A DNA stretch of 64,000 nucleotides from Amaranthus tricolor. Taxonomy: Eukaryota > Streptophyta > Magnoliopsida > Caryophyllales > Amaranthaceae. Both the position numbers and the translations under genes were made by a program. Of this stretch, positions 11,765 to 24,110 are shown piece by piece. The stretch spans positions 32,484,070 through 32,548,069 of the forward strand of contig NC_080050.1 of NCBI RefSeq assembly GCF_026212465.1. Reading direction: 5' to 3'. The notes below the pieces were generated by a model, which searched no databases, had not been told where the DNA came from, and saw only the letters and a program-made list of their open reading frames with translations. Within the stretch, counting starts at the first letter, position 1. Each line of letters begins with the position of its first letter.

Positions 11765-14700
11765 GGTTTATTAGCTTGATTTGTAGAATACCACTACCAA
11801 AATGGGTACCAAAATATCAGTTTTGGGTAACTTTGAGTGATCAATTGTTGAAGAAATGAAATTAAGTGGGCGAGCTTTGACAAAGGTAGGAACGGATTAA
11901 TGATGGTGCTAATATTTCATAAGCAACCTATTTCTTTTTGGGCTACTTTTTAGAGAGATTGTTTTTCGGTAAGACGACTTAAAATAAGAAACTAATATTC
12001 TCGTAATATGTATGAGATGGACTATTTAATCCATATAATAATTTGTATTTATTTTTATTGTATTTTATTTGTTTTTAAGATGTCTTTTTATATAAAAAAA
12101 TATTTTTTTACATTTTATATTCATATTGTATAACGATTTATAAAAAATGTAGTAAATTTAACCAAACATAACCATATATTAGAGCAAAAATCCCATCCCT
12201 AGGTTGATTCTCTTACCAACCACCTAAGAAACTTCGTAATGAAAAGTTAATTAAGAAACTCACCTAAAAGTAAAAGTAACGAAACAATGCCACATAAAAC
12301 AGTTGTACAAAGACAACATGTGAGCATTGATATTTATAAAATTACAAACGATCTACCAAGAAAAAAAAATAATTCTAAATTAACAATTTTAATAAATTTC
12401 TAACAATTTAACAAAGAAAATTATTAAAACTTTTTATGAGAACTAATTTTAACAAACGACATCAAAGTATGCTAAGGATCATTATAACATTTATTTTTTA
12501 CGGTATTGATATTTATTTTGATTAGATTCTCATTTTTTAAAACTATTTGATTGTGATTAAGATTAAAATATCCTTTAGTAATCTGACGCATCAAAACAAG
12601 TTGTAGAGATATTCAAATTTTCGGAATATGTCGAATTAAAATATTTTTTATTTTTTAAAGTTTGCCTCAATTAATTGAAAGAATTCTTATATAAAAAATA
12701 AAAATGAGGAATAGTGTGAATGGAAGAGAATCCATGTTGCGTTTTGAAGACAGATGAGAACCCTCAGATTCATGCGTGAATATTACTTCAATGAATTAAT
12801 TAAAAATACAGTTGGAAAGCGAGATAAAATGACAATCATTAATTACAACAAGTGAGTTGGTCAAAAGGAATTATAGTTGAAAAAAGTCAAAACATCTTGA
12901 AGAATATTAATAACATAAAATATCTGGGGTTTTCAACTTTAATAATAGTCTCTTTGCAATTGAAAGTTGAAACTTAAAGTTGTCTCTTGGTTGAAGTTGT
13001 TGCTTTGATCAACTAAAATCTAAAGTTAAAAATGAGTTGAAGAGAAATTTTTGTATGAAATTGGTGTGAACTAATCTTAAAAGATGTTAATAATAGTGTT
13101 GGGATGAGTTATCCCACATCGATAAATTGAAAATAGTGTGCACGCTTTATAAGCTATTAGAAACCTTCTTCCTATTGTCATATGGTTTTGGGATGATATA
13201 TATATCTCTTTGGCTTATAAAGTGTGTGCACTTGTGTCCCCTCGTTAATATGCTGTCATTCACAATAAGTCCAGCCTAATTTAACAAATAATACTATATT
13301 TACTTGATAAGTACAATCAAATACAATTATTAGAAAATACTTATTATTAGATTGTTCAACCAAACCTATACAAAAATTTTATGTTGATGAATTAACTATT
13401 TAAGTCGGCTATAATAGTGGTGCTTAATAAAAATTATTGTTTGTTGTAGATGTCTATTAAAACAAGGGGCAATAATACAATATGTAATGAAAAAAACTAT
13501 TCCTAATAGTTTCTTAATTTTCATTTAAACTTATTTATGTGATACTATTTTTCGTTGTTTGACCGACCATAAATTCAAAAAACAATTGAAAACCAATAAT
13601 ATCTTGAACAATTAGTTTATATTTTGTCTTATTAATTATATCATCTACAAAATTAATTTTTTTTATTTTATTTATATATTTTTCATCAATTGCAAAACAC
13701 AAGTATGGTAGGAGTAGATGTTGTTCCTCCCTTAAATTATTTTCAATCGTAATATGTAATGTGTATTAAGACACATTTAAAAGTTATTATCTATATAATA
13801 ATTAATTATTTTCTTGTTGATAATCCAGAAGTCAATTTTTTTCACTATCAAAGGTGGAGTGTTCAATGGAATAGTGGAATTGGTAAGCTTTCTCATTCGC
13901 TTTTTATTTTTACTTTTTTTTATAAAATTAATTTGCAACCTTTTTTTGTTGCTTACTAAAATGTCTCTTAAAAGAAATTAAGTTCATTAACCAACTTGAT
14001 TAGTAGTATCATACCTATGCATGATTCAAAAATTACAAAAAGTTATATTCATTTTAATAAAAAAAGTATGATTTTAAATTTATATATTCAGGAAAATTTT
14101 TTCATGGCTACTATAAAAATAACATATATGATAGGGTTAGAGATTAATTCTTGAATGATAATCTAATCACTTATGTAAATATACTGTGCTTTTTATAATG
14201 GGTGGGAGAGGAAATTACTGAAAAATATTTTTAAATTCTAAGAACATGTACACATCAATTATAATGACTTGGAGTTATAATTTTCAATACAGAAAAATAT
14301 TAATCGTAATTTTAATAGTTAAAAACTCTGTGATATTTTGTTACGTAAAAACATTACAACATTATATTTATATTTTAAAAATTCTAGATTCGCCACTAAT
14401 AAATAGTGATTTCTTATTAGTAAATCTAGGATTTGTTTAACTACTCCAATTCATCACATATACCATAGGCCATAACCTCAATGGCTAGATGACCCTACTA
14501 ATCCGTTGTCTTCAATCAGCTTTTGCTTTGCCCATCTAATCAATTTAGCTTGATACTAAAACCCGCTTTCTTTTGCAAGTTGTCCATTGCAAGTGTGCAT
14601 ATATACAAGGATTATCTAACAAAATAAAGAATCTAAGCCTATTTTTGAACAACACAATTAGTTTGAAATTGTATATACATATCTGTCTCACAAAATTTGT

Positions 14701-17700
14701 TTCACTTTTCTTTTGAATCTGTTTCACTAAATTTATCATATTTTTATTTTTAGTCATAATATATACTTTTTTTAAAAATTTCTACTATATTATAATGTAA
14801 GAGTTTTTTTAGCTAAATAATTAAAAATATATAAGCTAGATATATTTATAAGTTATTGTTTATTTTTACTCTGTCTCTGATCCATATTACAAGATAATGG
14901 ACAATTTTAATTTGATTAAGCAAATAGTGGAGTAGGTGGACGAAAAACCCAACAAAAGCAATGATACTAATTAACCATGGTTAATTATTTAAACATATCT
15001 ATGAGCGAAAGATGATATAATTAAATATTAAGAGATTGGATAGGGATAGTGCCATTATCTCAATAAGATAAGGCACTAAAAAATGATGAATATAAGGTAC
15101 CACAAACTATTACTTAGATTGCAATATTGTGATGAAAAAAATGACAACTTCATGTGAAGGAGTACTATTTTAATGGCGTTATGGACCAACAAGACTAATA
15201 TAATAGCTACTTTTCTTCCTTAAAGATGCCTAATTTCTTTAGTGTGCATTGATACACATCAACTTCTTTTGTGAGATAAGGTTGGAGTACATTTTTTGTT
15301 AACATGTAGATATTAGCTTATTTAGATGATTAAAATTTGAATATACGTATATGATTATACTGATTAGATTTGAAATTTGAATTTGTCTAACTTAATGTGA
15401 TATTATTTGTAACACCCTGATCTTATTGGACCTTTGATAACTACTTATAAAGATGTTCTTAATTAGCAAATGAACTCCTTTGAAAAGAAGATGCACCTTA
15501 TTATATAGATAGTCTGTCAATCCTTTTTAAAGTCCAATCTGAGATATGACACTTACCCTTTACGATTCTCTATGAAACACAAAAGATAAATAAAAAATTC
15601 ATTGGCATTTAATTTTTGATTTAGAGTTTGGTATCATGATAATTTTGTTAAACTATTGAAATAAAACTAGTGGATTAACTTGCTTAAAAATGCTTGTTAC
15701 TAACTAGACATCTACAATGGAATTCAGATTAACATATCTACACTTAGAAACCTTTTTTTCATAGTTAAAAAGTAAACACCTATCAGGGTAATATGGTGCA
15801 AAATATACAAAAAAAATGTTTCATGCTCCTACACTTAAAAATACATGTGGTATAGAAATTTGGAGAAATATATTGCACAATTATTATGAACGTGGCGAAA
15901 TCTAACACGCTTATAATTCTGGTAAAATAAATTTTACGAACAATTTTATCTCATTAACAATATAACTAAAAAAGTCATGTATGTTACACATTTACACTAT
16001 TAGAGAAGATAATCATATCATACAACATAGCAACTCATACAATTTTGAACTAAAGTTTTAGAATGACTGAATTTAAATTTATTCAGGTAAATAACGATGA
16101 TTTACTAAGTTGAAAAATCACCTCTATGAGGAGAAATTTTATTAAGGATTTTACGATTTTGTTTTATTTTTATTATTTTTCTATTTTATTCTTATTATTT
16201 TTCTTTTTATGAAAATTTACAAAATACAGTGATTGATTAAAAAGTTTTACTATTTAGAATTTTTTTACCATTTAGAATTTTTTTTTTACCATTTGTACAT
16301 AAATAAGTTCACTCCCACTGTCCCACACTTCCCACAACTTATACTAGTAGGGTACGGACAGGGTAGTGAAGTACTATTTCCATTATATTAGTAGATAAGA
16401 AGGCGTGATTCCTTTGCAAAAGTAGGAAAACAAGCTAGTAATAAATAATAATGCATAATAGTACTTCTATTTGGTACCACAACTATAAATAAATTAGTAC
16501 TATTTAGAACTCAAAAGCAACCCTAGCTTCATTAGAAGGGGTAATTATAGTTTAAGTATGGACCAATTTAATGACTACCCCTTCAAATATTTAGCCATAT
16601 TTTTTTTGGCACGAAAATTAAAAATTGAGTAAAATGAGCTAAAGTAGTGAGATATTTAAAATTACAGAATAAATATTATATAGAGTAAAAGTAATATCTT
16701 ATATTAGAAATTGAGTAATTTATTGAGATGAATTAAAAATAAAAGTAACACAAATTAAGTATTAATATGGGAATTAGGAGTATATAATTTATAGCCCTTT
16801 TTTCAGACTGATTATGAAGTGGTTGCAACTTTTTTGTTGTGTGTTTAATTATATTGTATGTTGCTTTATGTTGTTATGTATTTGGGTGCTTCCGAAATGT
16901 AGGAATGGAGAAGTGGGTAGGCCATTCTTAATCCTCATCGTCTACATAAGCTCATTGCATCTCCTTGGAGCTTATTGCTTTTTTATTTATAAAATAAAAT
17001 TATACAAAAGGATCAACATATGAGCAGATAAGGAGTTTATTTAAATGTTAACTTGTTTGATCGGCTGTTAGAATTGTTTTTTTTATTTATTGTACTAGTT
17101 GTTAATGAAGATGTTTGATTATAGATGTTAGTTATTTATGATAGATCGATATATCAAAAACCAATGAAAAGTTAACTTTTGACCAATAATTTTTTTTCAA
17201 AAGGCGAGTTTTCAGTTAGATTATAAGTCATTTGTCAACTAAGATTTTTGGTTATTTGATTGATGAACAAACTTGCTAAAAAGAAAATTAATAAACAAGG
17301 CAATAATATGTCATTGTTGTTTGATTTTGGTCATGTAAAATTTATTTTATAGTTAGATAAGGTCATGTTCAGGTTTGACAACTCAATGAGTGGTAAATGA
17401 TAAACTGTAGACTAAGAGTATTGTGTAATTACTAAACGATGAATGTAATTTAAAATTAAATCAATAAAAAATAATGTATTTGACTAAGTGATTGCAAACT
17501 TTCTCTTTTATTCTTTACAATCCACTGAAAAGATTAACTCTTTTTTCTTTGAATTTGGGCTACTTATCCAATCACTACCAGTAAATCTTAATAGAATTAA
17601 GGAAGTAAGGGGTTATTTTATTTTAACAATCGAATCTTATCTCAATCAGAGAGCAAATATTATCTTATAGAAAAAATTTTGAATATAATTTCCAATTAAT

Positions 17701-18419
17701 TCTCTTTTTTCCCGTTTACTTTATAATAAAAAAGCGTCACTTATTTGCAAATTGCAATTGTTGCTCTTGGATGCCATTAAAAGTCATATGGAAAAAAAAG
17801 AAAATAGGAGTAATGTAGTGTTCGAAAATGTGAAATCCAAAAAAGTAAGATTACGGATACACAATACGGAAAGCCGGAAAGGTATCTAAAGCAAGATAAA
17901 CCTTTGACATGATTGAATGTCTAGTGTCTACCCACATTCTACTCAAATTATTGTTGATCATGGAGTTAGCAAAAGGGATGATGATGAGTTCAAGATTTTA
18001 TTGAACTTATTTTATACATGCTTTTAATTTTAAAGTTTTAAGTTTAATATTCTGACATCTAGTAGATTCGAGTATAAAAATTTAGAAGGATTTGGATATT
18101 CAACTCAACCTCTTTTGAGTTAAGATTCAGACTCGCTAGACTAGTCTCAAACTTGTTCTAGGCCCGACTTATTGCAAAACTCAAATTCAAATTCAAATTC
18201 ATTTTAAACCTATTTTTATATTTACTTGAACTCAATCTATACTTATATACAAGTTATAAACTCATTTTAATATGCTAGCAAAACCTTTAAAATGTAAAAC
18301 CATTTAAGTATGAATTTAAACCTAACAGGTTTAAATTCTATCTAAAATTTTTAAACCCCACGAGTCCAGGTTTGGGACCGGATATGAGTTCACGTAAAAA
18401 TGATTCTCGAGTCGGGTAC
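11765..18419. other. Gene-poor AT-rich spacer
   Basis: This long stretch has no coding region that I can support. It contains old repeat traces: a copy of the 2958-3040 repeat near 11965-12020, the LTR-like repeat at 13113-13153, and AACTG/GTTTGG-type relics near 17045-17360. The small open frames have no recognisable domain and no codon bias that I could see. Confidence 0.5.
13113..13153 (+). repeat. Dispersed 40-bp repeat, copy 2 (LTR promoter-like)
   Basis: Second copy of the 454-493 repeat, here following TGTTGGGATG at 13097 and TCCCACATC. TG at a possible element start plus CCCACAT and a TATAAG motif suggest an LTR with its promoter. A 3' boundary with CA was not located. Confidence 0.45.
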
Positions 18420-18530
18420 TCTTTTGGCCGTGCTCTCCTTTATGGATATGAGTTGCCGTCGTCCTTCCCTCCCCAAATCTTGACTATAATTTTTTACGGG
18501 GAATACACTGAATATGATGATGATGACTAA
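18420..18530 (+). mobile_element. RTE-type LINE 3' tail fragment
   Basis: The stretch ends in a GGAATACACTGAATATG tract followed by GATGATGATGA. Plant RTE-type LINEs end in a similar ATACACTGGGTATGTTG motif with trinucleotide repeats. It resembles the 3' part of the SINE-like relic at 1800-1885 and was probably derived from the same tail. No coding part is present. Confidence 0.35.
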
Positions 18531-19502
18531 TATAAAATGAGCTGATCAGTCACCTCTATACATGTACTAAATCAATTCGACTTACACTAATTAGATAAAT
18601 AATCATAATCGACACTATTTATATTTAAAAAAAAATTAAAAGATCCTATATCCATGATCTAACCTCGAAATATCAAATTGAAGGACAAATTACGCGGTAA
18701 GTTCATTTTATTAAAAATGTTGCACTTAATAGTATAATTGAGCTGGATGATGACTGATGCTGATAATCATGAAAAATTCCCATCATGGATGACCGTGCAA
18801 TCTGCATGAAATGATAATGTACACATTTAGCTTTAACCAAATTAGCCCAATTTGCATAATAGATCTTCAGAAAGATTCAAAATACATGGATCAAAAAAGG
18901 TAACACATATTCCCATATCTTACTTCCATTGAACATATCTTTTGATGAGAGAGCATATAACTGAATTTTTTTGCCCTTTTTAGAATTGTTCAAAAATTTT
19001 AAGTATAGCACAATCAAATTACAACAATACCATACATGTAGATTTGAGATGACTCTAATTGATTTTATAAACACAATTGTCCTTATACATAAAATTGCTA
19101 TTATCAATGAAATCTGCATATCTACAATTTTTATTTCTCGTAAAATCGCTATTTGGAGTAGAAATAGCCACTATCGAAAACAACGATTAAAGTTCTTAAT
19201 GTTAAACCCACTTTCCGCACTACTCTTAGTAGCGATCTCTATGTAAAACTATCACTGAGAGCGGAGTAACTAGATTTTTGTTTTGGAAAGCAAAATAAAG
19301 CTTTCGTAATAAATGTAATTTCATTAGCAGTTTTAACAAACTTATTGTTAATGATAATAGCGATCTTACCCTGAATTAAAATAAACAAGTTAATCCCAAC
19401 CTACATAGACGATATTGTGAAAGTTTAATTTAAAAAGTGATGGTTTATTTAGAATTTGAAAGCACCATGTATATTCAGATAACATCAACATTCCATCACT
19501 CC

Positions 19503-19590
19503 AATGTTAATAAGCGGAATTAGGAGGGGTCGGATATACACAACCTAACCTTCGTAGTAATAACGAAGAGGTTGTTTCAGATGAGAGATT
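19503..19590 (+). mobile_element. Au-SINE-like fragment
   Basis: The block contains GGGGTCGGATATACACAACC, then GAGGTTGTTTCAGATGA. This order (GGGTCGG, GCAACCTTACC, GAGGTTGTTTC) is typical of Au-type plant SINEs and related retroelement tails. A related block lies at 20435-20510. Fragmentary. Confidence 0.35.
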
Positions 19591-20223
19591 CTTTTGAGAC
19601 TAATGATAATGAAAGGATATCCAACATGATAGTCTACTAGTTGCCAACAATGTCAATACAACAATGTTACCCTCACAAGACAAGCAAAGATTCTGGTGAG
19701 AAGCTTATTCACTCCAAACAGACAGTACTATCAATGAGCTCGCCATCACGAGGCTTTCCTAGAACGGAGTTACATAGTCAGGAACGGATGTTATTATCGG
19801 TCCCTGTTGTAGCGAAAGACCAACTACCACGGGTTAGCCTATCAGAGATGCAACAAAATGTCACTCATACCCGAAAGAGTTGTACCATATAGTCGGTTTT
19901 TAGGACATGTTATCCACTTACCCCTATAATGTACATCAGTTTTTGAGATTCTAGGAACTTTATAGAAGGCATTTTAGGTTAATCATATCTCAGTACTCAG
20001 CTGCAACATCAGAGTTTGTTGTGGGATCATCCAACAATATGAGCAAGTTATACTCGAGCACGACAGTTTGATGCTACGCGATCTCATCTTCTTAATGCTA
20101 TTCAATCCAAGCATCCATAATTTCTTCACGAATCCCACTGTCATTTACATTTGAGAAAACAAAATGAATAATAGAAACAAAGAACGATACTCGCATCAAA
20201 ACAGTAGAGGGGGCTCAGGGTAA
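19591..20223. other. Spacer between SINE-like relics, no supported gene
   Basis: An 83-residue open frame runs from 19641 to 19892, but it has no recognised domain, no intron signals in context, and lies between repeat fragments; it is not called a gene. Confidence 0.45.
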
Positions 20224-20295
20224 TGTCAGAGTGTATAACATATTCCGGAGCCTCAACCATCAATTTAAGCTTTTAGATGAGTTGGTTCCTTGACA
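20224..20295 (+). mobile_element. Solo LTR of the miniature LTR family
   Basis: A 72-bp unit starts TGTCAGAGTGTATAACATAT and ends GGTTCCTTGACA (TG...CA). It is flanked by GGTAA (20219-20223) and GGTAG (20296-20300), a 5-bp duplication with one change. This defines the canonical LTR of the family seen at 11471, 56727, 58531, 60703 and 61291, and shows it can be reduced to a solo LTR by recombination. Confidence 0.7.
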
Positions 20296-20434
20296 GGTAG
20301 GACAACTCAAGTCGGTTAAGAATTTTACCAGAGAAGGATATCGAGAAATAAAAACAATATTCCATTACCCCAAAGCAGTTAAGTGGATCCCCCAATGCAA
20401 TTAAGTGGATCCCCCTTAAGCGGGATTTGGATGT

Positions 20435-20510
20435 CAGATTTATGCAACCTTTACCCTTGTTACTGAATGCTGATAACAAAGAGGTTGTTTCAACTGACCC
20501 TTGGTAACAA
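20435..20510 (+). mobile_element. Au-SINE-like fragment
   Basis: ATGCAACCTTTACCCTTG is followed by GAGGTTGTTTCAACTGACCC, the same order as at 19503-19590. Just upstream, TTAAGTGGATCCCCC occurs twice (about 20378-20392 and 20400-20414), a short tandem duplication. No promoter boxes remain. Confidence 0.35.
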
Positions 20511-20957
20511 ATATTTAAAGAAGTACAAATGATTTATTAAGTATCTTGATATAGCCCCTATAACTTCAAATCAAAGAACTATAGAGTTTGGCCCTTTGAA
20601 AAAAGGACATCAGGAAAGGATGTCACTGTCATCATCATCATACCAATGTCCCGTTTGGAAGCAGAGTCTGGGCGAGAAAAGATGACGTACAATCCATACC
20701 CGTACTTTCTTCACAGAGGGGACTAGAGGAAAGCAAACGGATGTCAGTGTGTAGTACGAATAGTTTCAGTTTCAGGTTTAATATTGTCATCAGATAGATT
20801 TGGTCTGTTAAGAATGAATCCTCAACACAGTTGTGCACTTGTGTGAAATTGTAATGCCATCGACGAAATATCAAATACGTAACCTTATATATCCTTTGCC
20901 ACATGATTTCATCATCAAGCATCATCTTGTCAAGAATCCAGATCATGGCAATGAAAG
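20511..20957. other. 3' flank of the PPR gene
   Basis: This lies immediately 3' of the PPR stop codon on the minus strand and probably holds its 3' UTR. The open frame at 20638-20982 overlaps the PPR end out of frame and is not a gene. Confidence 0.5.
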
Positions 20958-23228
20958 TCACCAATGATCCCCACAAGAACACTCTCCATCTTCGAAATGG
21001 TGAAATCGATTCGTGTCTCTAACTAAAATTTCTCGCCCTTCAATGCTGGAAATAAACTTTATAAATGCATGGCAATCACCACATATTCTAAGGTTCTTAA
21101 TAACCCGAAGAGGAAACCCTGCAGGCGTATTTAGGAGACCGAAAACTACAGCCAACTTCTCGCTGTGTCCACACAAAATCTGTTCCTTGTCCTGCTCCTC
21201 TACATCCTGTAGTACATAATCAATTTTAGGATCCAAACCAGCCTTCTTCATCTCTATTCCCAATTCGTCCAACTTTTCGAGTATCTGAGCCATCTGGGGA
21301 TGTGCTTTATCCCCGGCTAGAAGCATATGGACTTTGTTCTTGATCTCAATCCAACTACACCCCGGGTTTTTCTTCAAACCTATCTTCTTCATTAAACCCC
21401 TCACCCTGTCTACATCAGCCCACATGTTCTTCGAAGCATAGATATTCGAAAGAATTACATAGTTGCCGGGATTTTTAGGTTCCAACTTGAAGAGCCTCTT
21501 GGCTGCTATTTCCCCTAACTGTAAATTCTTGTAAACCCGACAAGAACTTAGTAGAGCTCCCCACACGCAAGCATCGGGCTCAAAGGGCATTTCTTTTATC
21601 AATGAATAAGCTTCTTCGAGTTTTCCTATACGACTTAAGAGGCTCACCATGCAAGCATAATGCTCCATTTTAGGTTCAACACCATACTCTTTATGCATGC
21701 TATTGAAATAACGCCACCCCACATCGACGAGACCTTTCTGATTACAAGCAGAAAGCAAACAAATATATGTCACAGAATTGGGTCTATGCCCATTTGCGAT
21801 CATCAAATCAAACATCTCCAAGGCTTTCTTATAATGTCCATGCATGGCATATCCACCAATTATAGCATTCCAAGAAACTGTGTTTTTGGTCGGCATTGCA
21901 TAGAAACATAGCGAAGAATCCCTTATTTTGCCACATTTTGCATACATATCTACGAGAGAACTGCCAACAAAAACATTATTTACTATCCCTCTCCTGATAG
22001 AAAAGCAATGCGCTGCTTTGCCACGCATTAATGCTGCAATATTGCCGCAAGCAGGTAGCACGCAAGGGATGGTAACAGCATTTGGCTTCACACCAGCAAG
22101 CTGCATCTCAATAAAAAGCTCTAAAGCCTCAATATCTTTCCCATTTTGGGAACAACAGCTAATTATTGATGTCCAAGAAACAACATTTAAGTCCACCCCT
22201 TCATTTTTCATTTGGCTAAACAATGCAAGTGCATCATTGACAAGACCATTTCGAGCAAGCGCAGAAACTAACGCATTGCACGAGCCTATTTCCATACAAC
22301 CCATCTCTTCAAACACCTGTTTCATTCTCGAGACACAAGCACTCCGACCATACATATCGATTAAGGCACTAACAACCCATTTGTTAGTTGTAAAGCCCAT
22401 TTTGATCACATAACTATGAACTTGAATACCCACATTTAAAAGCTGCAAATCCGCAATTGCAGCTATCACACTACAGAAACTACTTCCATCAGGCTGACAA
22501 CCTCTCAAATGCATATCTAAGAACACATGAATAGCCTCAATATACCTTCCACTTTGATTAAACCCTGCTATTAAACCATTCCAACACACTAAGTTTGGCT
22601 CCAACCCCAACTTTTCCAGGTCACAAAACAATCCTTCCACTATACCTACATTGCCTGTTCGAGCATAGCCAGCAATAAGAGCACTAAAAGTAACAACATC
22701 TGGTTCAGGAATTCCGTCGAACACTTTGTGTGCAACACTCAACTGACCACATTTAACATACATATGAGCTATAGAAGATTGAACAACTTGATCAAGAAAA
22801 CACCCAGAGACTTGTGCAAACCCATGAAGTTGTCTACCAAATTTAATTGCAGAAATCCCAGCACAAGCCTTTGCCACAACAGGCAAAATAAAACAATCAT
22901 CAAAAACAGCTTCCCTCAACATTTTACTAAACAGATGAAGAACATTGTGATAAAGATTATATTTCGATAAAGCATTGGTGATAATTCTGTAAGATGAAGA
23001 ACTGGGTTTAACAATATTGTCAAGAATGATGGTCGCCTCATTGAAGCATCGGTAATTTACATAGGAAGAAATTAGATTTGAGGAGATAAAATTATCTATA
23101 AGAAGGCCAGTTTTAAGTATATGGGCATGAATTTGACGAGTATGAGCAGCTGAATAGGTTGGGAAATTTCGAATATTGGGGATTATTAAGGTTGATTTGC
23201 TCGATTGAATGAATAATTTGCTTGCCAT
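20958..23228 (-). CDS. Pentatricopeptide repeat protein, PLS class with E and DYW domains
   Basis: Intronless 756-residue protein. PPR tracts bind single-stranded RNA one base per repeat, and a DYW domain is the cytidine deaminase of C-to-U RNA editing in chloroplasts or mitochondria. The N-terminus (about 1-30) is Ser/Asn/Arg-rich without acidic residues, as in organelle transit peptides. Repeats run from about residue 60 to 560 with the P-L-S spacing. An E/E+ region with the PG-box motif GLKKNPGCSWIEI follows. The DYW domain keeps the active-site HSE and the zinc motif CGDCH, and ends CGDHW, a frequent variant of GDYW. No stop or frameshift is seen over 2.27 kb. Length and order resemble Arabidopsis At1g20230 (from memory), which also neighbours the thioredoxin-like gene. 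A Copia LTR begins 450 bp upstream. The target RNA site cannot be read here. Confidence 0.95.
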   Translation of the reverse strand: MASKLFIQSSKSTLIIPNIRNFPTYSAAHTRQIHAHILKTGLLIDNFISSNLISSYVNYRCFNEATIILDNIVKPSSSSYRIITNALSKYNLYHNVLHLFSKMLREAVFDDCFILPVVAKACAGISAIKFGRQLHGFAQVSGCFLDQVVQSSIAHMYVKCGQLSVAHKVFDGIPEPDVVTFSALIAGYARTGNVGIVEGLFCDLEKLGLEPNLVCWNGLIAGFNQSGRYIEAIHVFLDMHLRGCQPDGSSFCSVIAAIADLQLLNVGIQVHSYVIKMGFTTNKWVVSALIDMYGRSACVSRMKQVFEEMGCMEIGSCNALVSALARNGLVNDALALFSQMKNEGVDLNVVSWTSIISCCSQNGKDIEALELFIEMQLAGVKPNAVTIPCVLPACGNIAALMRGKAAHCFSIRRGIVNNVFVGSSLVDMYAKCGKIRDSSLCFYAMPTKNTVSWNAIIGGYAMHGHYKKALEMFDLMIANGHRPNSVTYICLLSACNQKGLVDVGWRYFNSMHKEYGVEPKMEHYACMVSLLSRIGKLEEAYSLIKEMPFEPDACVWGALLSSCRVYKNLQLGEIAAKRLFKLEPKNPGNYVILSNIYASKNMWADVDRVRGLMKKIGLKKNPGCSWIEIKNKVHMLLAGDKAHPQMAQILEKLDELGIEMKKAGLDPKIDYVLQDVEEQDKEQILCGHSEKLAVVFGLLNTPAGFPLRVIKNLRICGDCHAFIKFISSIEGREILVRDTNRFHHFEDGECSCGDHW

Positions 23229-23678
23229 GATTTACAAAGAAATTGTAACTTGATTCTTGATCATTTGATGAATGTGTTTAGTTTTCCTTGATTATTGGAA
23301 TCAATTGATTTTATGAGATTGATAAGATGATCAAAGAATTCGGTAGTTAAATTTGTGAATACTATGAATGCAGTATGCAGAGGAGGGAATTAAAGAAACA
23401 CTTATGAATTGAAATGTGCATTGCAACTCTGTATTTTATGCTGAAATGAATACATAAAATCGTGAGAGCTTCAAAATCATTGGAAGACCTTCATAGGAAA
23501 ACAAATCCAAGGTACTTTACAACTTGCACAAAGTCTACTGGAAGAAAAACATGAAGAAAAAGTAATTGAAAATAAGTTAGGAGTAATACAACAGTAGCCT
23601 GCGAAAACCTATTCCCTTCTCGAAATTCCAGACATCTCCATCGACTAACAGCACTAATCCAGATCATCCCCACCGGCG
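23229..23678. other. PPR upstream region
   Basis: This 450-bp region between the PPR start codon and the Copia LTR should hold the PPR promoter and 5' UTR. No clear TATA box was chosen. A 60-residue minus-strand open frame (23491-23673) has no recognised similarity. Confidence 0.5.
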
Positions 23679-24017
23679 TGTTAAATAATATAATCTAGAA
23701 AAATCTAGGGAATAATTGTATCTAGAAATAAGTAAACAAAAATCTATGATAATCTAGAAATATCTAGACTAACACCCTAAAGTAGAACTATCTACAAGTT
23801 GTAGAAAAGACTAGAAACATAATGATGGTGAAAGCACCAACATAGAAGCACTATATATATGTTGCATGCTCTCATTTGTAACTAAGCCACATAATACAAA
23901 AATTTTTTTTTTCACAAAAGCCATCAACTCTCCTCTTTATTTTTTCATATTAGCATCTTCAATATTTATTAACCAAAATCAATAATCCACTACAACTTCC
24001 GCATATTAATTATAACA
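23679..24017 (+). repeat. Copia 5' LTR
   Basis: The 339-bp unit starts TGTTAAATAATATAATCTAG and ends TTATAACA, with the TGTTA/TAACA inverted ends of LTRs. A TATATATA stretch near 23850 could be its promoter. Its start lies 450 bp upstream of the divergently oriented PPR start codon. Confidence 0.8.
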
Positions 24018-24019
24018 TT

Positions 24020-24033
24020 TGGTATCAAGAGCC
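24020..24033 (+). other. Copia primer-binding site
   Basis: TGGTATCAAGAGCC lies two bases after the LTR end and matches the primer site complementary to the 3' end of initiator tRNA-Met, with one inserted base compared with TGGTATCAGAGC. Confidence 0.75.
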
Positions 24034-24110
24034 ACTAATCCAAAGCCTTCTTTTTTTTCAATCATATATCATCCAAATTTCATATCGATATCAACTCCAC
24101 ATATATATAA

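Noticed and set aside
19641..19892. 83-codon open frame
   Set aside because: No domain, no promoter or splice context, and located between SINE-like fragments.
21013..22970. Plus-strand open frames opposite the PPR gene
   Set aside because: All are antisense shadows of the intact PPR-DYW coding region.
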